A stretch of DNA of 37,435 bases from Turicibacter sp. (GTDB taxonomy: Bacteria; Bacillota; Bacilli; MOL361; Turicibacteraceae), in the NCBI GenBank assembly GCA_030531025.1, contig JAUMTV010000012.1, positions 1 to 37,435 of the forward strand, in the 5' to 3' direction. Below, piece after piece: positions 7,839 to 16,332 of the stretch; positions within the stretch are counted from its first letter, which is position 1; each line of letters opens with the position of its first letter. The translations under genes were made by a program, and so were the position numbers. The notes under the pieces were generated by a model. That model ran no database searches and was not told where the DNA came from. It saw only the letters and a list, made by a program, of their open reading frames with translations.

Positions 7839-8846
7839 TTAGTTCTCGTCACCTTCAAATAAGTCTGCAAACAGACCATAAATATATTGTTCAATATCAA
7901 AATGAACTAAATCATCAGCTTTTTCACCTAAACCAACATACTTAATTGGTATTCCAATTTCGTTACGGATCGCTAACACGATCCCACCTTTAGCCGTTCC
8001 ATCTAATTTAGTTAAAACAATTCCAGAAACATCCGTTGCTTCTAAGAATGCTTTCGCTTGACTCATTCCATTTTGACCCGTCGTTGCATCAATAACTAAT
8101 AACGTATCATGAGGTGCACCTGGCACTTCACGTTCAATCACACGTTTAATCTTTTCAAGTTCTTTCATTAAGTTCACTTTATTTTGTAAGCGTCCAGCTG
8201 TATCGCATAATAAAACATCCACATTACGAGCCTTCGCTTCTTTAATAGCATCAAACATAACGGCTGATGGGTCTGAACCTTCTTTTAAAGAAACAACATC
8301 CACACCAATGCGGTCTCCCCAAACTTCTAACTGTTCAATGGCACCAGCACGGAACGTATCTCCCGCTGCAAGTAACACTGATTTTCCTTTAGCTTTTAAT
8401 TGGTGAGCAATTTTAGCAATTGACGTTGTTTTACCAACTCCATTCACTCCAACAAATAAGATAACCGTTAATCCTTCTTTGTTCATACGTAAGTTTGAAT
8501 TAACAATTTCCCCTTTAACATAAATCTCAAATAACTTATCAACCATGATACGTTGTAACTCTTTTGGATCTGTTACGTTGTGCTCACGAACTGTTTCTTT
8601 TAATTGATCAATGAATTCAACAACCGTTGAAACACCGATATCTGCCATAATGAAGATATCTTCTAATTCTTCAAATAATTCTTCATTTACATCTGTATAG
8701 CTAGAAAACACAGACTGTAACTGTTTTAATAAGTTCCCACGTGTTTTCTTCATACCTTCTTTATAATGTTGCTGAGCACGTAATTCTGTCTCAGACACTT
8801 CTTTCTTTCCAAGCACGATCGATTTTAAACGATCAAATAAACCCAT
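7839..8846 (-). CDS. ftsY: Signal recognition particle receptor FtsY
   Basis: FtsY is the membrane-associated GTPase that receives the Ffh-ribosome complex and hands it to the Sec translocon. The 335 residues comprise a short N-terminal region without the long acidic domain of enterobacteria, as in other Firmicutes, and the NG domain, with GVNGVGKT at 133-140, DTAGRL at 215-220 and TKLDGTAKGG further on. The start MGLFDRLK is chosen because GAGGTGG precedes it; seven more in-frame codons upstream lack a ribosome site. It follows smc by about 80 bp on the same strand. Confidence 0.97.
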   Translation of the reverse strand: MGLFDRLKSIVLGKKEVSETELRAQQHYKEGMKKTRGNLLKQLQSVFSSYTDVNEELFEELEDIFIMADIGVSTVVEFIDQLKETVREHNVTDPKELQRIMVDKLFEIYVKGEIVNSNLRMNKEGLTVILFVGVNGVGKTTSIAKIAHQLKAKGKSVLLAAGDTFRAGAIEQLEVWGDRIGVDVVSLKEGSDPSAVMFDAIKEAKARNVDVLLCDTAGRLQNKVNLMKELEKIKRVIEREVPGAPHDTLLVIDATTGQNGMSQAKAFLEATDVSGIVLTKLDGTAKGGIVLAIRNEIGIPIKYVGLGEKADDLVHFDIEQYIYGLFADLFEGDEN

Positions 8847-8927
8847 AGATGCCACCTCAATCATCATATTGTATTATAATTAACTACTACTTATTGTTAC
8901 TCTATCACATTTTTAGTCATCTGACTA

Positions 8928-11900
8928 TTATTTTTCGTCATCCATATAGTCTGAAACATTATCCATACGGACTGAAACTAATTTCGTCACTCCACGCTCT
9001 TGCATTGTTACACCATATAAAACATCGGCTTTTTCCATTGTTCCTTTACGGTGCGTAATCACAATGAATTGTGTTTCATTACTAAATGCTTTTAAGTAAT
9101 TTGCATAACGAGCGACATTAGCTTCATCGAGTGCAGCCTCGACCTCATCGAGCACACAAAATGGGACAGTACGAACTTTTAAAATCGCAAATAATAAGGC
9201 AATCGAAGTTAATGCTTTTTGCCCACCTGATAATAAGTTTGATGTTTTTAACTTCGTTCCTGGTGGCTGTGCAATAATTTCAACCCCTGTATGAAGCAAA
9301 TCATGTGGATCTGTTAACACTAAATCAGCGCTTCCTCCGCCAAATAACTTTTTGAAAATCTCCGTATATTGCTCACGAACTTGATCAAATGTTTCCTTAA
9401 ATTTAACGGTCATTTCTTGATCCATCTCATTGATTGTCTCTTCTAATGTTGCTTTTGCCTCAATTAAATCATCACGCTGAGTTGTTAAGAAATCATAACG
9501 TTCCTTAACACGTTGATACTCTTGAATCGCTCCGACATTAATTTCACCTAAAGCTGCAATTTGTCCTTTAATGCTTCGAATACGTGATTTAATTTCATCA
9601 ATCGATCCTTTTAATGGATAGTTTTCATTCGCATGATCAAACGTCATCTGATATTCTTCTTCTAGCTTTTTAATCATGATATCCATCTCAACATCAACTT
9701 TTCCAATTGAAACATCTAATTGATTTAACGACTCTGACATTTTATGCGAAACTTTATGACTTTCACGAACTTCTCGCTCAAGCGTTTCTAATTCTTGGCT
9801 GACTTTTGTTAAAGTCACACGTTGATTTTGAATTTGCTCAACAATCGATTCACGTGCTTCTTTTTTCTGAGCTAAACTTTCTTCAAGTTGAACGACTTCA
9901 TCATCATTTCCAAGTAAGGCTTGCTCACTTTCAGCAATCTTATCTAATAACTCTTTTAAACGAGTTCTCGCTTGTTCTGTTTCCCCTTTTAAGCGTTCAT
10001 AGGTCGCACACTCATTGTGTAGGGCTGTTTCAAGCTTTGCTACTTCAACCTTTAATTCTGTCATCTGTTGTAACAACTGTGACTTTAATTCTTCTTGTTG
10101 TTCAAGTTGTTTTTCTAATGTTTCAATCGTTTGTTTAGCTATTTCAATACGCTCTTCTAAAACTAAGCGATCATCCGCTAACTTATTATTTCGATCGACT
10201 AATTGTTTAAGCTCAGACTCATGTTCACGACGCTCTATGCGAAGTAATTGCTCACGTTCTTCTTGTGATTTTTCACGATATTCGAACGCAAGTTTTTGCT
10301 GATTCACCTCAGCCATTTTCTCTTTCAAACGTTCTCCAGCTAATTGGACTTTTTGAAGTTCTTTTTCAGACTGCTTAACGGTCTGTGTCCACTCTTCTTG
10401 AAGTTGTTTTGATTGTTCAAGTTCTTCAGTTAATTGTTGAATTTGACGCTGACAATCCTCAATTTCATTCTTTTGGCGAAGTAAAGATGAACCTTGACGC
10501 TTCACAGCTCCTCCGGTCATCGCCCCTCCAGCATTAATCACGTCACCTTCTAACGTCACAATACGGTATCGATAGTTTAACTGTTTCGCTAAATTTTTTG
10601 CTACATTTAAGTCTTTCGTAACAATAATATTTCCTAAAATATTTTCAACAATTTGTCGATAACGCTGATCATATCCAACTAATTGTGAAGCTACACCTAC
10701 CACATCTTGATTTCCTTGAATACGATTTAAAACATCCATTGGTAAAAGGCGTGATTTAATAACGTTTAATGGTAAGAACGTGGCACGTCCCGCATGATGT
10801 TTCTTTAAAAAATCAATGGCTTTTTTAGCAGAATCATCATTTGTCGTGACGATTTGTTGCATGACTGGCCCTAAGACTACATCCATCGCTAATTCTAACT
10901 CTTTTGGAACCGTAACTAACTCAGCAACAGCCCCTTCAATCCCAGAGACTTGCCCCTGTTCACGAGCTTTTAAAATCTTTTTGACCCCTTCATTAAATCC
11001 AGAGAAATCTTTTTGAGCATCTTCAAGCCATTGCAAACGGTTATTCATCTTATCTAACTGATGCGTTAAATGACGATGACGATTCGTTTCCATCTCCGCC
11101 TGCTTTAAGCGTTGTTGATGTTCTTTATATAATTGTTGATATAAATCTCGTTTTTCTTTTAGTGATGTCTCAAACTTTCCATACTGTGCTTTAAATATCT
11201 CTTGCTCTTGAATTAATGTATCACGATCAAGTAATGCTTTTTCCTCATCCTCATTGATGCGCTCAAGCGTGGTCTCAGTTCGCTTAATCTGCTGATTAAT
11301 CGCAATGTATTGATTTTTGACACTCGCTAAACGATTCACATCTTCAAAATAAGCTTCACGTGTTGTATCTAATTGAACCTTTAAGTTCTCTTCTAAATGC
11401 TGATATTCTTGTGAAACTGTTTCAAGTTCTACTTGTTTTGTTTCAAGTGAATGATTCGTCTGTTTCATCGTCTCTTCAGCCGCTTTTAACTCAACTTGTG
11501 ATGTCTCTAGCTGTTGCTCAAGTTGTGTTTGTTGTTCAGCTAACTCCTCTTTATTTGAAGAGGCATTTTTATAACGTTCTTTTAAGACATCGCGTTGACC
11601 TTGAAGTTTTTGAATCCACTCTGATGTCTCAACTAAATCCGCTTGCAATTGTTCTAACTGGCGTTCTTGCGCTTGTTGATTTTGTTTTAATGAATCACGA
11701 CGACGTTCATCATTAGCAATTTTGGCATTAATACTTAAGTGTTCAAATTCCACTTCTTTTCGCTCTTTTTTCGATCGCTCAATTTGATCATTTAAATTTT
11801 TAATATCGTATGCTAAAACACTGATTTCAGACTCGCTACATTCCTTTTTTAATACCATATACTTTTCAGCCTGTTCAGACTGTTTACGAAGCGGTTCTAC

Positions 11901-12503
11901 TTGATCTTCAAGTTCAAAAATAATGTCTTGAACACGACTTAAATTACTACTTGTCGATTCAAGCTTGCGAGTTGCTTCTTTTTTACGCATTTTATATTTC
12001 AAAACACCTGCTGCTTCTTCAATAATCACACGACGATCTTCGACACGTGCTTCAACCATCGATTTAACTTTATCCTGAGAGATAATCGATAATGAATCAT
12101 GACCAATCCCCGTATCCATAATTAAATCGACAACATCTTTTAAGCGGACTTTTTGTTTATTAATTAAATATTCACTATCACCCGTACGATAAACACGGCG
12201 TGTAATGCTGACTTCTTCATAATCAATCGGTAAACTTTGACAACTGTTATCTAACACAAGCGTAACTTCAGCAAAGTTTAGTGGTTTACGAGTTGATGTT
12301 CCGGCAAAGATAATATCTTCCATCTTTCCTCCACGTAAACTTTTAGCTGACTGCTCACCGAGTACCCAACGAATCGCATCTGAGATATTACTTTTCCCTG
12401 ATCCATTCGGTCCAACAACGGCAGTTACCCCTTGTTCAAACTCAACGACAGTTTTATCGGCAAAAGATTTAAAACCAATTGTTTCAATTCTTTTTAAGTA
12501 CAT
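8928..12503 (-). CDS. smc: Chromosome partition protein SMC
   Basis: SMC forms the ATP-driven condensin that, with ScpA and ScpB, organises and separates chromosomes. The 1191-residue protein has an N-terminal head with GPNGSGKS at 31-38, a long coiled coil, a hinge at about 505-690 (GQVSGIEGAVAELV and GDVINAGGAMTGG), a second coiled coil, and a C-terminal head with LSGGQKALTSIALLFAI and the Walker B CVLDEVEAALDEANV. The start MYLKRIETIGFKSFA matches relatives and lies six to eight bases after AAAGGATG; an ATG three codons earlier sits inside that ribosome site. In many relatives rnc precedes smc; here an unrelated hydrolase does. Confidence 0.97.
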   Translation of the reverse strand: MYLKRIETIGFKSFADKTVVEFEQGVTAVVGPNGSGKSNISDAIRWVLGEQSAKSLRGGKMEDIIFAGTSTRKPLNFAEVTLVLDNSCQSLPIDYEEVSITRRVYRTGDSEYLINKQKVRLKDVVDLIMDTGIGHDSLSIISQDKVKSMVEARVEDRRVIIEEAAGVLKYKMRKKEATRKLESTSSNLSRVQDIIFELEDQVEPLRKQSEQAEKYMVLKKECSESEISVLAYDIKNLNDQIERSKKERKEVEFEHLSINAKIANDERRRDSLKQNQQAQERQLEQLQADLVETSEWIQKLQGQRDVLKERYKNASSNKEELAEQQTQLEQQLETSQVELKAAEETMKQTNHSLETKQVELETVSQEYQHLEENLKVQLDTTREAYFEDVNRLASVKNQYIAINQQIKRTETTLERINEDEEKALLDRDTLIQEQEIFKAQYGKFETSLKEKRDLYQQLYKEHQQRLKQAEMETNRHRHLTHQLDKMNNRLQWLEDAQKDFSGFNEGVKKILKAREQGQVSGIEGAVAELVTVPKELELAMDVVLGPVMQQIVTTNDDSAKKAIDFLKKHHAGRATFLPLNVIKSRLLPMDVLNRIQGNQDVVGVASQLVGYDQRYRQIVENILGNIIVTKDLNVAKNLAKQLNYRYRIVTLEGDVINAGGAMTGGAVKRQGSSLLRQKNEIEDCQRQIQQLTEELEQSKQLQEEWTQTVKQSEKELQKVQLAGERLKEKMAEVNQQKLAFEYREKSQEEREQLLRIERREHESELKQLVDRNNKLADDRLVLEERIEIAKQTIETLEKQLEQQEELKSQLLQQMTELKVEVAKLETALHNECATYERLKGETEQARTRLKELLDKIAESEQALLGNDDEVVQLEESLAQKKEARESIVEQIQNQRVTLTKVSQELETLEREVRESHKVSHKMSESLNQLDVSIGKVDVEMDIMIKKLEEEYQMTFDHANENYPLKGSIDEIKSRIRSIKGQIAALGEINVGAIQEYQRVKERYDFLTTQRDDLIEAKATLEETINEMDQEMTVKFKETFDQVREQYTEIFKKLFGGGSADLVLTDPHDLLHTGVEIIAQPPGTKLKTSNLLSGGQKALTSIALLFAILKVRTVPFCVLDEVEAALDEANVARYANYLKAFSNETQFIVITHRKGTMEKADVLYGVTMQERGVTKLVSVRMDNVSDYMDDEK

Positions 12504-12538
12504 ACGTTTCATCCTTTATCTACATTCTTAACTTTATT

Positions 12539-12544
12539 ATTATA
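12539..12544 (-). promoter_or_regulatory. Putative -10 element of the smc operon
   Basis: TATAAT on the minus strand, about 35 bp upstream of the smc start, is a perfect -10 hexamer. No good -35 hexamer is visible at the usual distance. Confidence 0.45.
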
Positions 12545-12632
12545 CCGAAACTTTGTCGTAAAATAAAGGGAGAACGCATGACTTCAAACATTAGTTCTAC
12601 TATAAACTCAAACTTCTTTCCCTTATATAAAA

Positions 12633-13619
12633 CTACTTACTTAACGCTTTGTAAAAATTTCCATGTAACGTCCAAACATCTTGTGCAAAGTTACTCATAA
12701 TAGTAATTGTACGCGATTTTTCTCGATCATAAGAACTAATAAAACTAATCCCTGGATCACTACCTTGCAAAAAAGGTAAATAATAACTGTCCTCTAATGA
12801 TTTAAGCCAGATACCATAACCATACCACTCTTCTTTTACTTGTGGAGATAACATCTCATTAACCATCGAAACAGAGAGCAGTCGTCCTTTCATTAACGCA
12901 TTCCAAAAGCGTTCCATGTCTTTAGCTGTAGTATAAGCTCCGCCTGCTCCGCTACCTTTGACATCAATACTATAAATGTTACTATAATACGTCTGCGATT
13001 CTTCATCTAAACAATAACCTGTTGCACAGTGAATCGGCAAGCGATCGAGTTCATAATACCCCGTATCTTCCATTTCACAAGGAATAAAAATCATTTTCTC
13101 TAAATAGCGCTCAAATGGTAGTTTGGTGATCGCTTCAATTATCATTCCTAAGACAACATAGCCTGAGTTACTATATTGAAACTTCTGTCCTTTTGGAAAA
13201 ATCATTCGTTTATGTAAAAATAGCAGCAGTAAATCTTCTGATGATCGAATACGATAATTCGGATAATTTTCCCATAGTTTAGCATAATCGCTACTCAGTG
13301 ATTCATCAAAATAATCAGGAATGCCAGACGTATGCGTTAATAATTGACGAACTGTAATACTTTTATCAATATGATGCCAATCCATCGGTAAGAGTTGGCC
13401 AATCGTACTTTCAAATTTAATAAACTTTCCTTCAATTAATTGTAAAATAGCTACTGCAATAAAAATTTTACTTCCTGAAGCCATTGGAAATTTCGTTTCT
13501 AATCGATTCAATCGTTGATTAGCTAAATCAGCTTCTCCATAGGCTTGCTTAAACACCCATTTACCATGCTCTTCAATTGAAATAACACCTTTAAAATTAT
13601 CATCGACTAAGTTTCTCAT
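12633..13619 (-). CDS. Serine hydrolase of the class C beta-lactamase / penicillin-binding protein family
   Basis: This family includes class C beta-lactamases, D-Ala-D-Ala carboxypeptidases and esterases. The 328-residue protein has the nucleophile motif S48-x-x-K51 (ASGSKIF), the second motif YSN at 149-151, the typical RQLLTHTSGIPDY near 91-103, and a C-terminal GSDPG loop where the KTG-like motif is expected. There is no signal peptide, so the enzyme probably acts in the cytoplasm, which makes a resistance role unlikely. The start ATG follows GGGGAG. It stands alone between smc and the uvsE terminator. The substrate is unknown. Confidence 0.85.
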   Translation of the reverse strand: MRNLVDDNFKGVISIEEHGKWVFKQAYGEADLANQRLNRLETKFPMASGSKIFIAVAILQLIEGKFIKFESTIGQLLPMDWHHIDKSITVRQLLTHTSGIPDYFDESLSSDYAKLWENYPNYRIRSSEDLLLLFLHKRMIFPKGQKFQYSNSGYVVLGMIIEAITKLPFERYLEKMIFIPCEMEDTGYYELDRLPIHCATGYCLDEESQTYYSNIYSIDVKGSGAGGAYTTAKDMERFWNALMKGRLLSVSMVNEMLSPQVKEEWYGYGIWLKSLEDSYYLPFLQGSDPGISFISSYDREKSRTITIMSNFAQDVWTLHGNFYKALSK

Positions 13620-13932
13620 CTTTTTCTCTCCCCTTTTATGTTTAGCTGTCTCTATTAAACTGTATTAAACAATTAAGTGCTTGATGAATTTAATAACGCA
13701 CAATTTACGTGAAGCCACGCTTTATTCAAAAATAACAGCTCACGATAAAAGAGAAAGCAAAAGAATCTCCTTCTTTCAGACTAAAAACCTCGCTTTAACA
13801 ATTAAAGGCATGATAACTGAAAATCACTTATTTTGTTTTAATCATAATAAAAGCCTATATCTTCTTTTAACTTTTACATCTGGATATAGGCTTTATTGTT
13901 ATTCATTGAAAACACGTCTAAGACTTGTGTGA
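13620..13932. other. Gene-free spacer
   Basis: This stretch contains the uvsE terminator at 13849-13894 and presumably the promoter of the serine hydrolase. A plus-strand open frame here is composed mostly of the terminator hairpin and has no ribosome site. Confidence 0.6.
13849..13894 (-). terminator. Terminator of uvsE
   Basis: AAGCCTATAT at 13851-13860 pairs with ATATAGGCTT at 13884-13893, with T-rich flanks on both strands. It lies about 40 bp beyond the uvsE stop codon. Confidence 0.75.
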
Positions 13933-14889
13933 TTAAATTTCAACAGTTGTGTGATCTAGCCACTGCCAATTTGGGCGCGCTTGTCTAATATCATGAACTA
14001 AGCGGTGTAAAGCTAAGTCCTTTTGTTTCGCTTCAATCATCACATCAATATCTTGATTGAGCGGTTTAATTAAATCAAGAAAACGTAGCATATCCTCAAC
14101 TTCAATAAAATCGGCATGACGACGATCGGTTTCAAATTCTCTAGGGCTTGAAACATGAATTTTGGGCGGCCAAAAATCACCCTCCCATGTGTTAAAGATG
14201 GGTTCAACTAATGCTTCCAAAAATTCCCCTTCATGATAACAACGATGATGATGAATATCGAGAACCATCGGAATATGAAGTCGCTGACATAAGCCTAACA
14301 CATCGTTTGCCGAATACGTTTTATCATCATTTTCTAAAATTAGAGCTTGCTGAATACGAGATGGCAGTTTAGTAAAGGTTTGCTCAAAGCGCTCTAAAGC
14401 CGCCTCTTTACCGCCTGCTTTTCCACCAACATGAAGAACTAATTTCCCATGTTTGATTTGAAATAAGTCAAATAAATCTAATTGATGTTGTAACGTTTTA
14501 ATCGAGGACTCGATCACCGACTCATTTACACTATTTAACACATTAAATTGATCAGGATGCGCATCAATCCTCATATTAAACTCCTGAATTAATCGCGCTA
14601 CTTTCTGACACTCGTTTTGAATAACTTTTGAATAATCCCATCGCACTTCTTGATGGGTTGCGAGTGGAATCAATTTAGATGTTAATCGATAAAAATGTAT
14701 ATCATTTTCAATGTTATAGTTTAAAATTTTAATTAAATCATTAAGATTAGATTGCGTAACTTTTTTCAGTAAACTTAACCGTTCACGTTCTGAGTCTATT
14801 GAAGAATATTTCTTATAAGTCACTGGCGATGAACTTGTCACTTTCTCTAAGCGCATCGCGATGGCGACATAACCAAATCGAACTTTCAT
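13933..14889 (-). CDS. uvsE: UV DNA damage endonuclease (UvsE/UVDE)
   Basis: UVDE nicks DNA immediately 5' of UV photoproducts and starts an alternative excision repair; it helps spores and aerobes survive light. The 318 residues form a TIM barrel with metal ligands visible at H111 (HPDQFNVLNS), H153 (LVLHVGGKAGGK), E186 (LENDD) and the DIHHHRCYH segment at 211-219. The N-terminus VRFGYVAIAM is typical. The start ATG follows GAGGGTG. A small membrane-peptide gene lies just upstream on the same strand. A dyad at 14899-14933 surrounds the likely -10 region. Confidence 0.92.
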   Translation of the reverse strand: MKVRFGYVAIAMRLEKVTSSSPVTYKKYSSIDSERERLSLLKKVTQSNLNDLIKILNYNIENDIHFYRLTSKLIPLATHQEVRWDYSKVIQNECQKVARLIQEFNMRIDAHPDQFNVLNSVNESVIESSIKTLQHQLDLFDLFQIKHGKLVLHVGGKAGGKEAALERFEQTFTKLPSRIQQALILENDDKTYSANDVLGLCQRLHIPMVLDIHHHRCYHEGEFLEALVEPIFNTWEGDFWPPKIHVSSPREFETDRRHADFIEVEDMLRFLDLIKPLNQDIDVMIEAKQKDLALHRLVHDIRQARPNWQWLDHTTVEI

Positions 14890-14898
14890 AATTACACC

Positions 14899-14933
14899 CT
14901 CGGATTATTATATTTAATACTAGTTTATCCGAG
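14899..14933 (-). promoter_or_regulatory. Promoter region of uvsE with flanking dyad
   Basis: CTCGGAT at 14899-14905 and ATCCGAG at 14927-14933 form an inverted repeat. Between them the minus strand holds TATAAT, a good -10. A bound repressor could block the promoter. It does not match the Bacillus LexA box (CGAAC-N4-GTTCG). Confidence 0.4.
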
Positions 14934-14944
14934 AGTGAGTAAAA

Positions 14945-15073
14945 CTATTTATCCAGCTTTTTCAGCTCTTTTTCCATTTGATCATCTGCACGAGATGCCA
15001 CCACTAAACAGCTATAAATGGTTAGTCCAACAAACGTAACAGCACTTCCTACAATAAATCCGCTCCAAAACAT
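14945..15073 (-). CDS. Small single-pass membrane protein, 42 residues (DUF3789-like)
   Basis: This gene was found by eye. The ATG at 15073 follows AAGGATGGTGG and opens a 42-codon frame. The product starts MFWSGFIVGSAVTFVGLTIY, one membrane helix at about residues 5-26, followed by ASRADDQMEKELKKLDK, a charged tail. This layout (MFW start, Gly-rich helix, ASR/ADD and charged tail) matches short DUF3789-type proteins found in Firmicutes and their mobile elements; function is unknown. It ends 55 bp before uvsE on the same strand. Confidence 0.65.
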   Translation of the reverse strand: MFWSGFIVGSAVTFVGLTIYSCLVVASRADDQMEKELKKLDK

Positions 15074-15135
15074 ATAACCACCATCCTTTAATTCTAATTA
15101 ATATAACATATGCTAAACGCTCCAAAAGCGATTGA

Positions 15136-15840
15136 TTAAGAGAATAACACTTCTTGTTCACACTCTACTTTTGATTCGTCTTCTTTTAGTTGATCAAGTG
15201 CTTGATAAAACGCATAACCATTCATTAGCATTATTCCATTTCGGGTTCCAAATAACGTTGCCTCCTCTTCAAAATCACTTGTTGTTAGTGCAATCGCAAT
15301 ATCGGCTTGTATATCATAATCTTTCATCGCACCATAAAATTCGCGCATCTCTTTGATGGAAACGAGCTCTCCTAACGCTAAATCTAAGCCATCTGTATCC
15401 GTATAGACATTTTCAATAATCGGAACCCGTTTAAAATATTTCACAATTATTTTTTGCCCTTCTTTCCACATGATTAAATCATAACCATGACTACCGGGGT
15501 CTGTGACACTCTCAATTTGTTCATAACCTTCAAGTTCAAAAAAGCGTTGAAGTAACTCATTAAACAATTCCTCATTTAATTGATTTAATTGTTCAAATAA
15601 CAATAATTGACTTAACTGTATTCGACGTCGATCATTTTCTTTTGCATATTGTTCAAGTGCTAATTTTCGCTGATTTTGTTTATACTTAATAATTAATAAA
15701 CTGGTAATTGTGATAAGTAAAATAATGAGGTACCAATTCCACATCTGCCACGAAGCAACCCAGTCACTAAAGCCATAGCAAAAGTCAAAGACTACAAATG
15801 TAATAATTAAATAGGCTATATAAACTACTCTTTTTTCCAT
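15136..15840 (-). CDS. Membrane-anchored Mrr-like restriction-endonuclease-fold protein
   Basis: The 234-residue protein has two membrane helices at about 5-27 and 34-52, a short basic coiled segment, then an Mrr-type domain from about 85 (FNELLQRFFELEGYEQIE). The order of elements is that of Mrr/DUF2034 proteins: a GYDLIMW strand, a following IIVKYFKR strand, and ALTTSDFEEEATLFGTRNGIMLMNG at the end. In active Mrr enzymes the second strand usually carries a Q-x-K catalytic triplet; here it reads VKYFKR, so the nuclease centre looks altered. It may be a binding or sensing protein. The start ATG follows GGTGATATT. Its neighbours give no functional hint. Confidence 0.7.
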   Translation of the reverse strand: MEKRVVYIAYLIITFVVFDFCYGFSDWVASWQMWNWYLIILLITITSLLIIKYKQNQRKLALEQYAKENDRRRIQLSQLLLFEQLNQLNEELFNELLQRFFELEGYEQIESVTDPGSHGYDLIMWKEGQKIIVKYFKRVPIIENVYTDTDGLDLALGELVSIKEMREFYGAMKDYDIQADIAIALTTSDFEEEATLFGTRNGIMLMNGYAFYQALDQLKEDESKVECEQEVLFS

Positions 15841-15898
15841 AATATCACCACTAATAGTATGGAAAAAACAAGGAATTTTTAATCATCTTTCCATGTTA

Positions 15899-15928
15899 AA
15901 TTAAAAACGCCTCAAGACGAGACGTTTA
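15899..15928 (-). terminator. Terminator of the yccF-like gene
   Basis: On the minus strand AAACGTCTCG pairs with GAGGCGTTT around TCTT, followed by TTAA. It overlaps the stop of the YccF-like gene. Confidence 0.7.
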
Positions 15929-16288
15929 AACAATATCTTTTCCAAATGGCATGAGGGAAACCTTCGCTAATTTTAACGCTTGAATTGCAAAAGGAATTCC
16001 AACAATTGTAATCGTTAAAAAGAACGCACTCACAAGATTGGCTAAAGCTAATTCTAATCCACCAAATAAAAGCCATAAGACATTTAACAGGAAAGTACCT
16101 GTCGATGAATTGACAGTAATAACCTCTTTTCCAAATGGTGCAAACTGTAACCTAGCTAATTTAAAACATTGAAGTCCTACAGGAATCCCAATAATCGTGA
16201 TGCACCATAGGACTCCAAAAAAGCACCAGATAAGGGAATTCACGAATCCTCCACAAATGAACCAAATTAAATTCCCAAGACACGACAT
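15926..16288 (-). CDS. YccF domain membrane protein
   Basis: YccF proteins are small inner-membrane proteins made of two similar halves, function unknown. Here both halves are clear in 120 residues: LGNLIWFICGG and IIGIPVGLQCFKLARLQFAPFGKEV in the first, and LNVLWLLFGG and IVGIPFAIQALKLAKVSLMPFGKDI in the second. Hydrophobic segments alternate with conserved GIP and PFGK motifs. Two adjacent ATG codons follow AAAGGAGGAGAAA; I take the second for its better spacing. It follows the aldehyde dehydrogenase on the same strand but has its own terminator. Confidence 0.88.
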   Translation of the reverse strand: MSCLGNLIWFICGGFVNSLIWCFFGVLWCITIIGIPVGLQCFKLARLQFAPFGKEVITVNSSTGTFLLNVLWLLFGGLELALANLVSAFFLTITIVGIPFAIQALKLAKVSLMPFGKDIV

Positions 16289-16332
16289 CATTTTCTCCTC
16301 CTTTATTAAATTCTATGCTAAACGTCATCTTC

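Noticed and set aside
12554..12700. Plus-strand frame starting MTSNISSTI behind AAAGGGAG, right of smc
   Set aside because: It runs antisense into the 3' end of the serine hydrolase gene and has no recognisable family; the good ribosome site is probably chance.
13681..13932. Plus-strand frame of 83 codons between the serine hydrolase and uvsE
   Set aside because: It has no ribosome site and its second half is the uvsE terminator hairpin.
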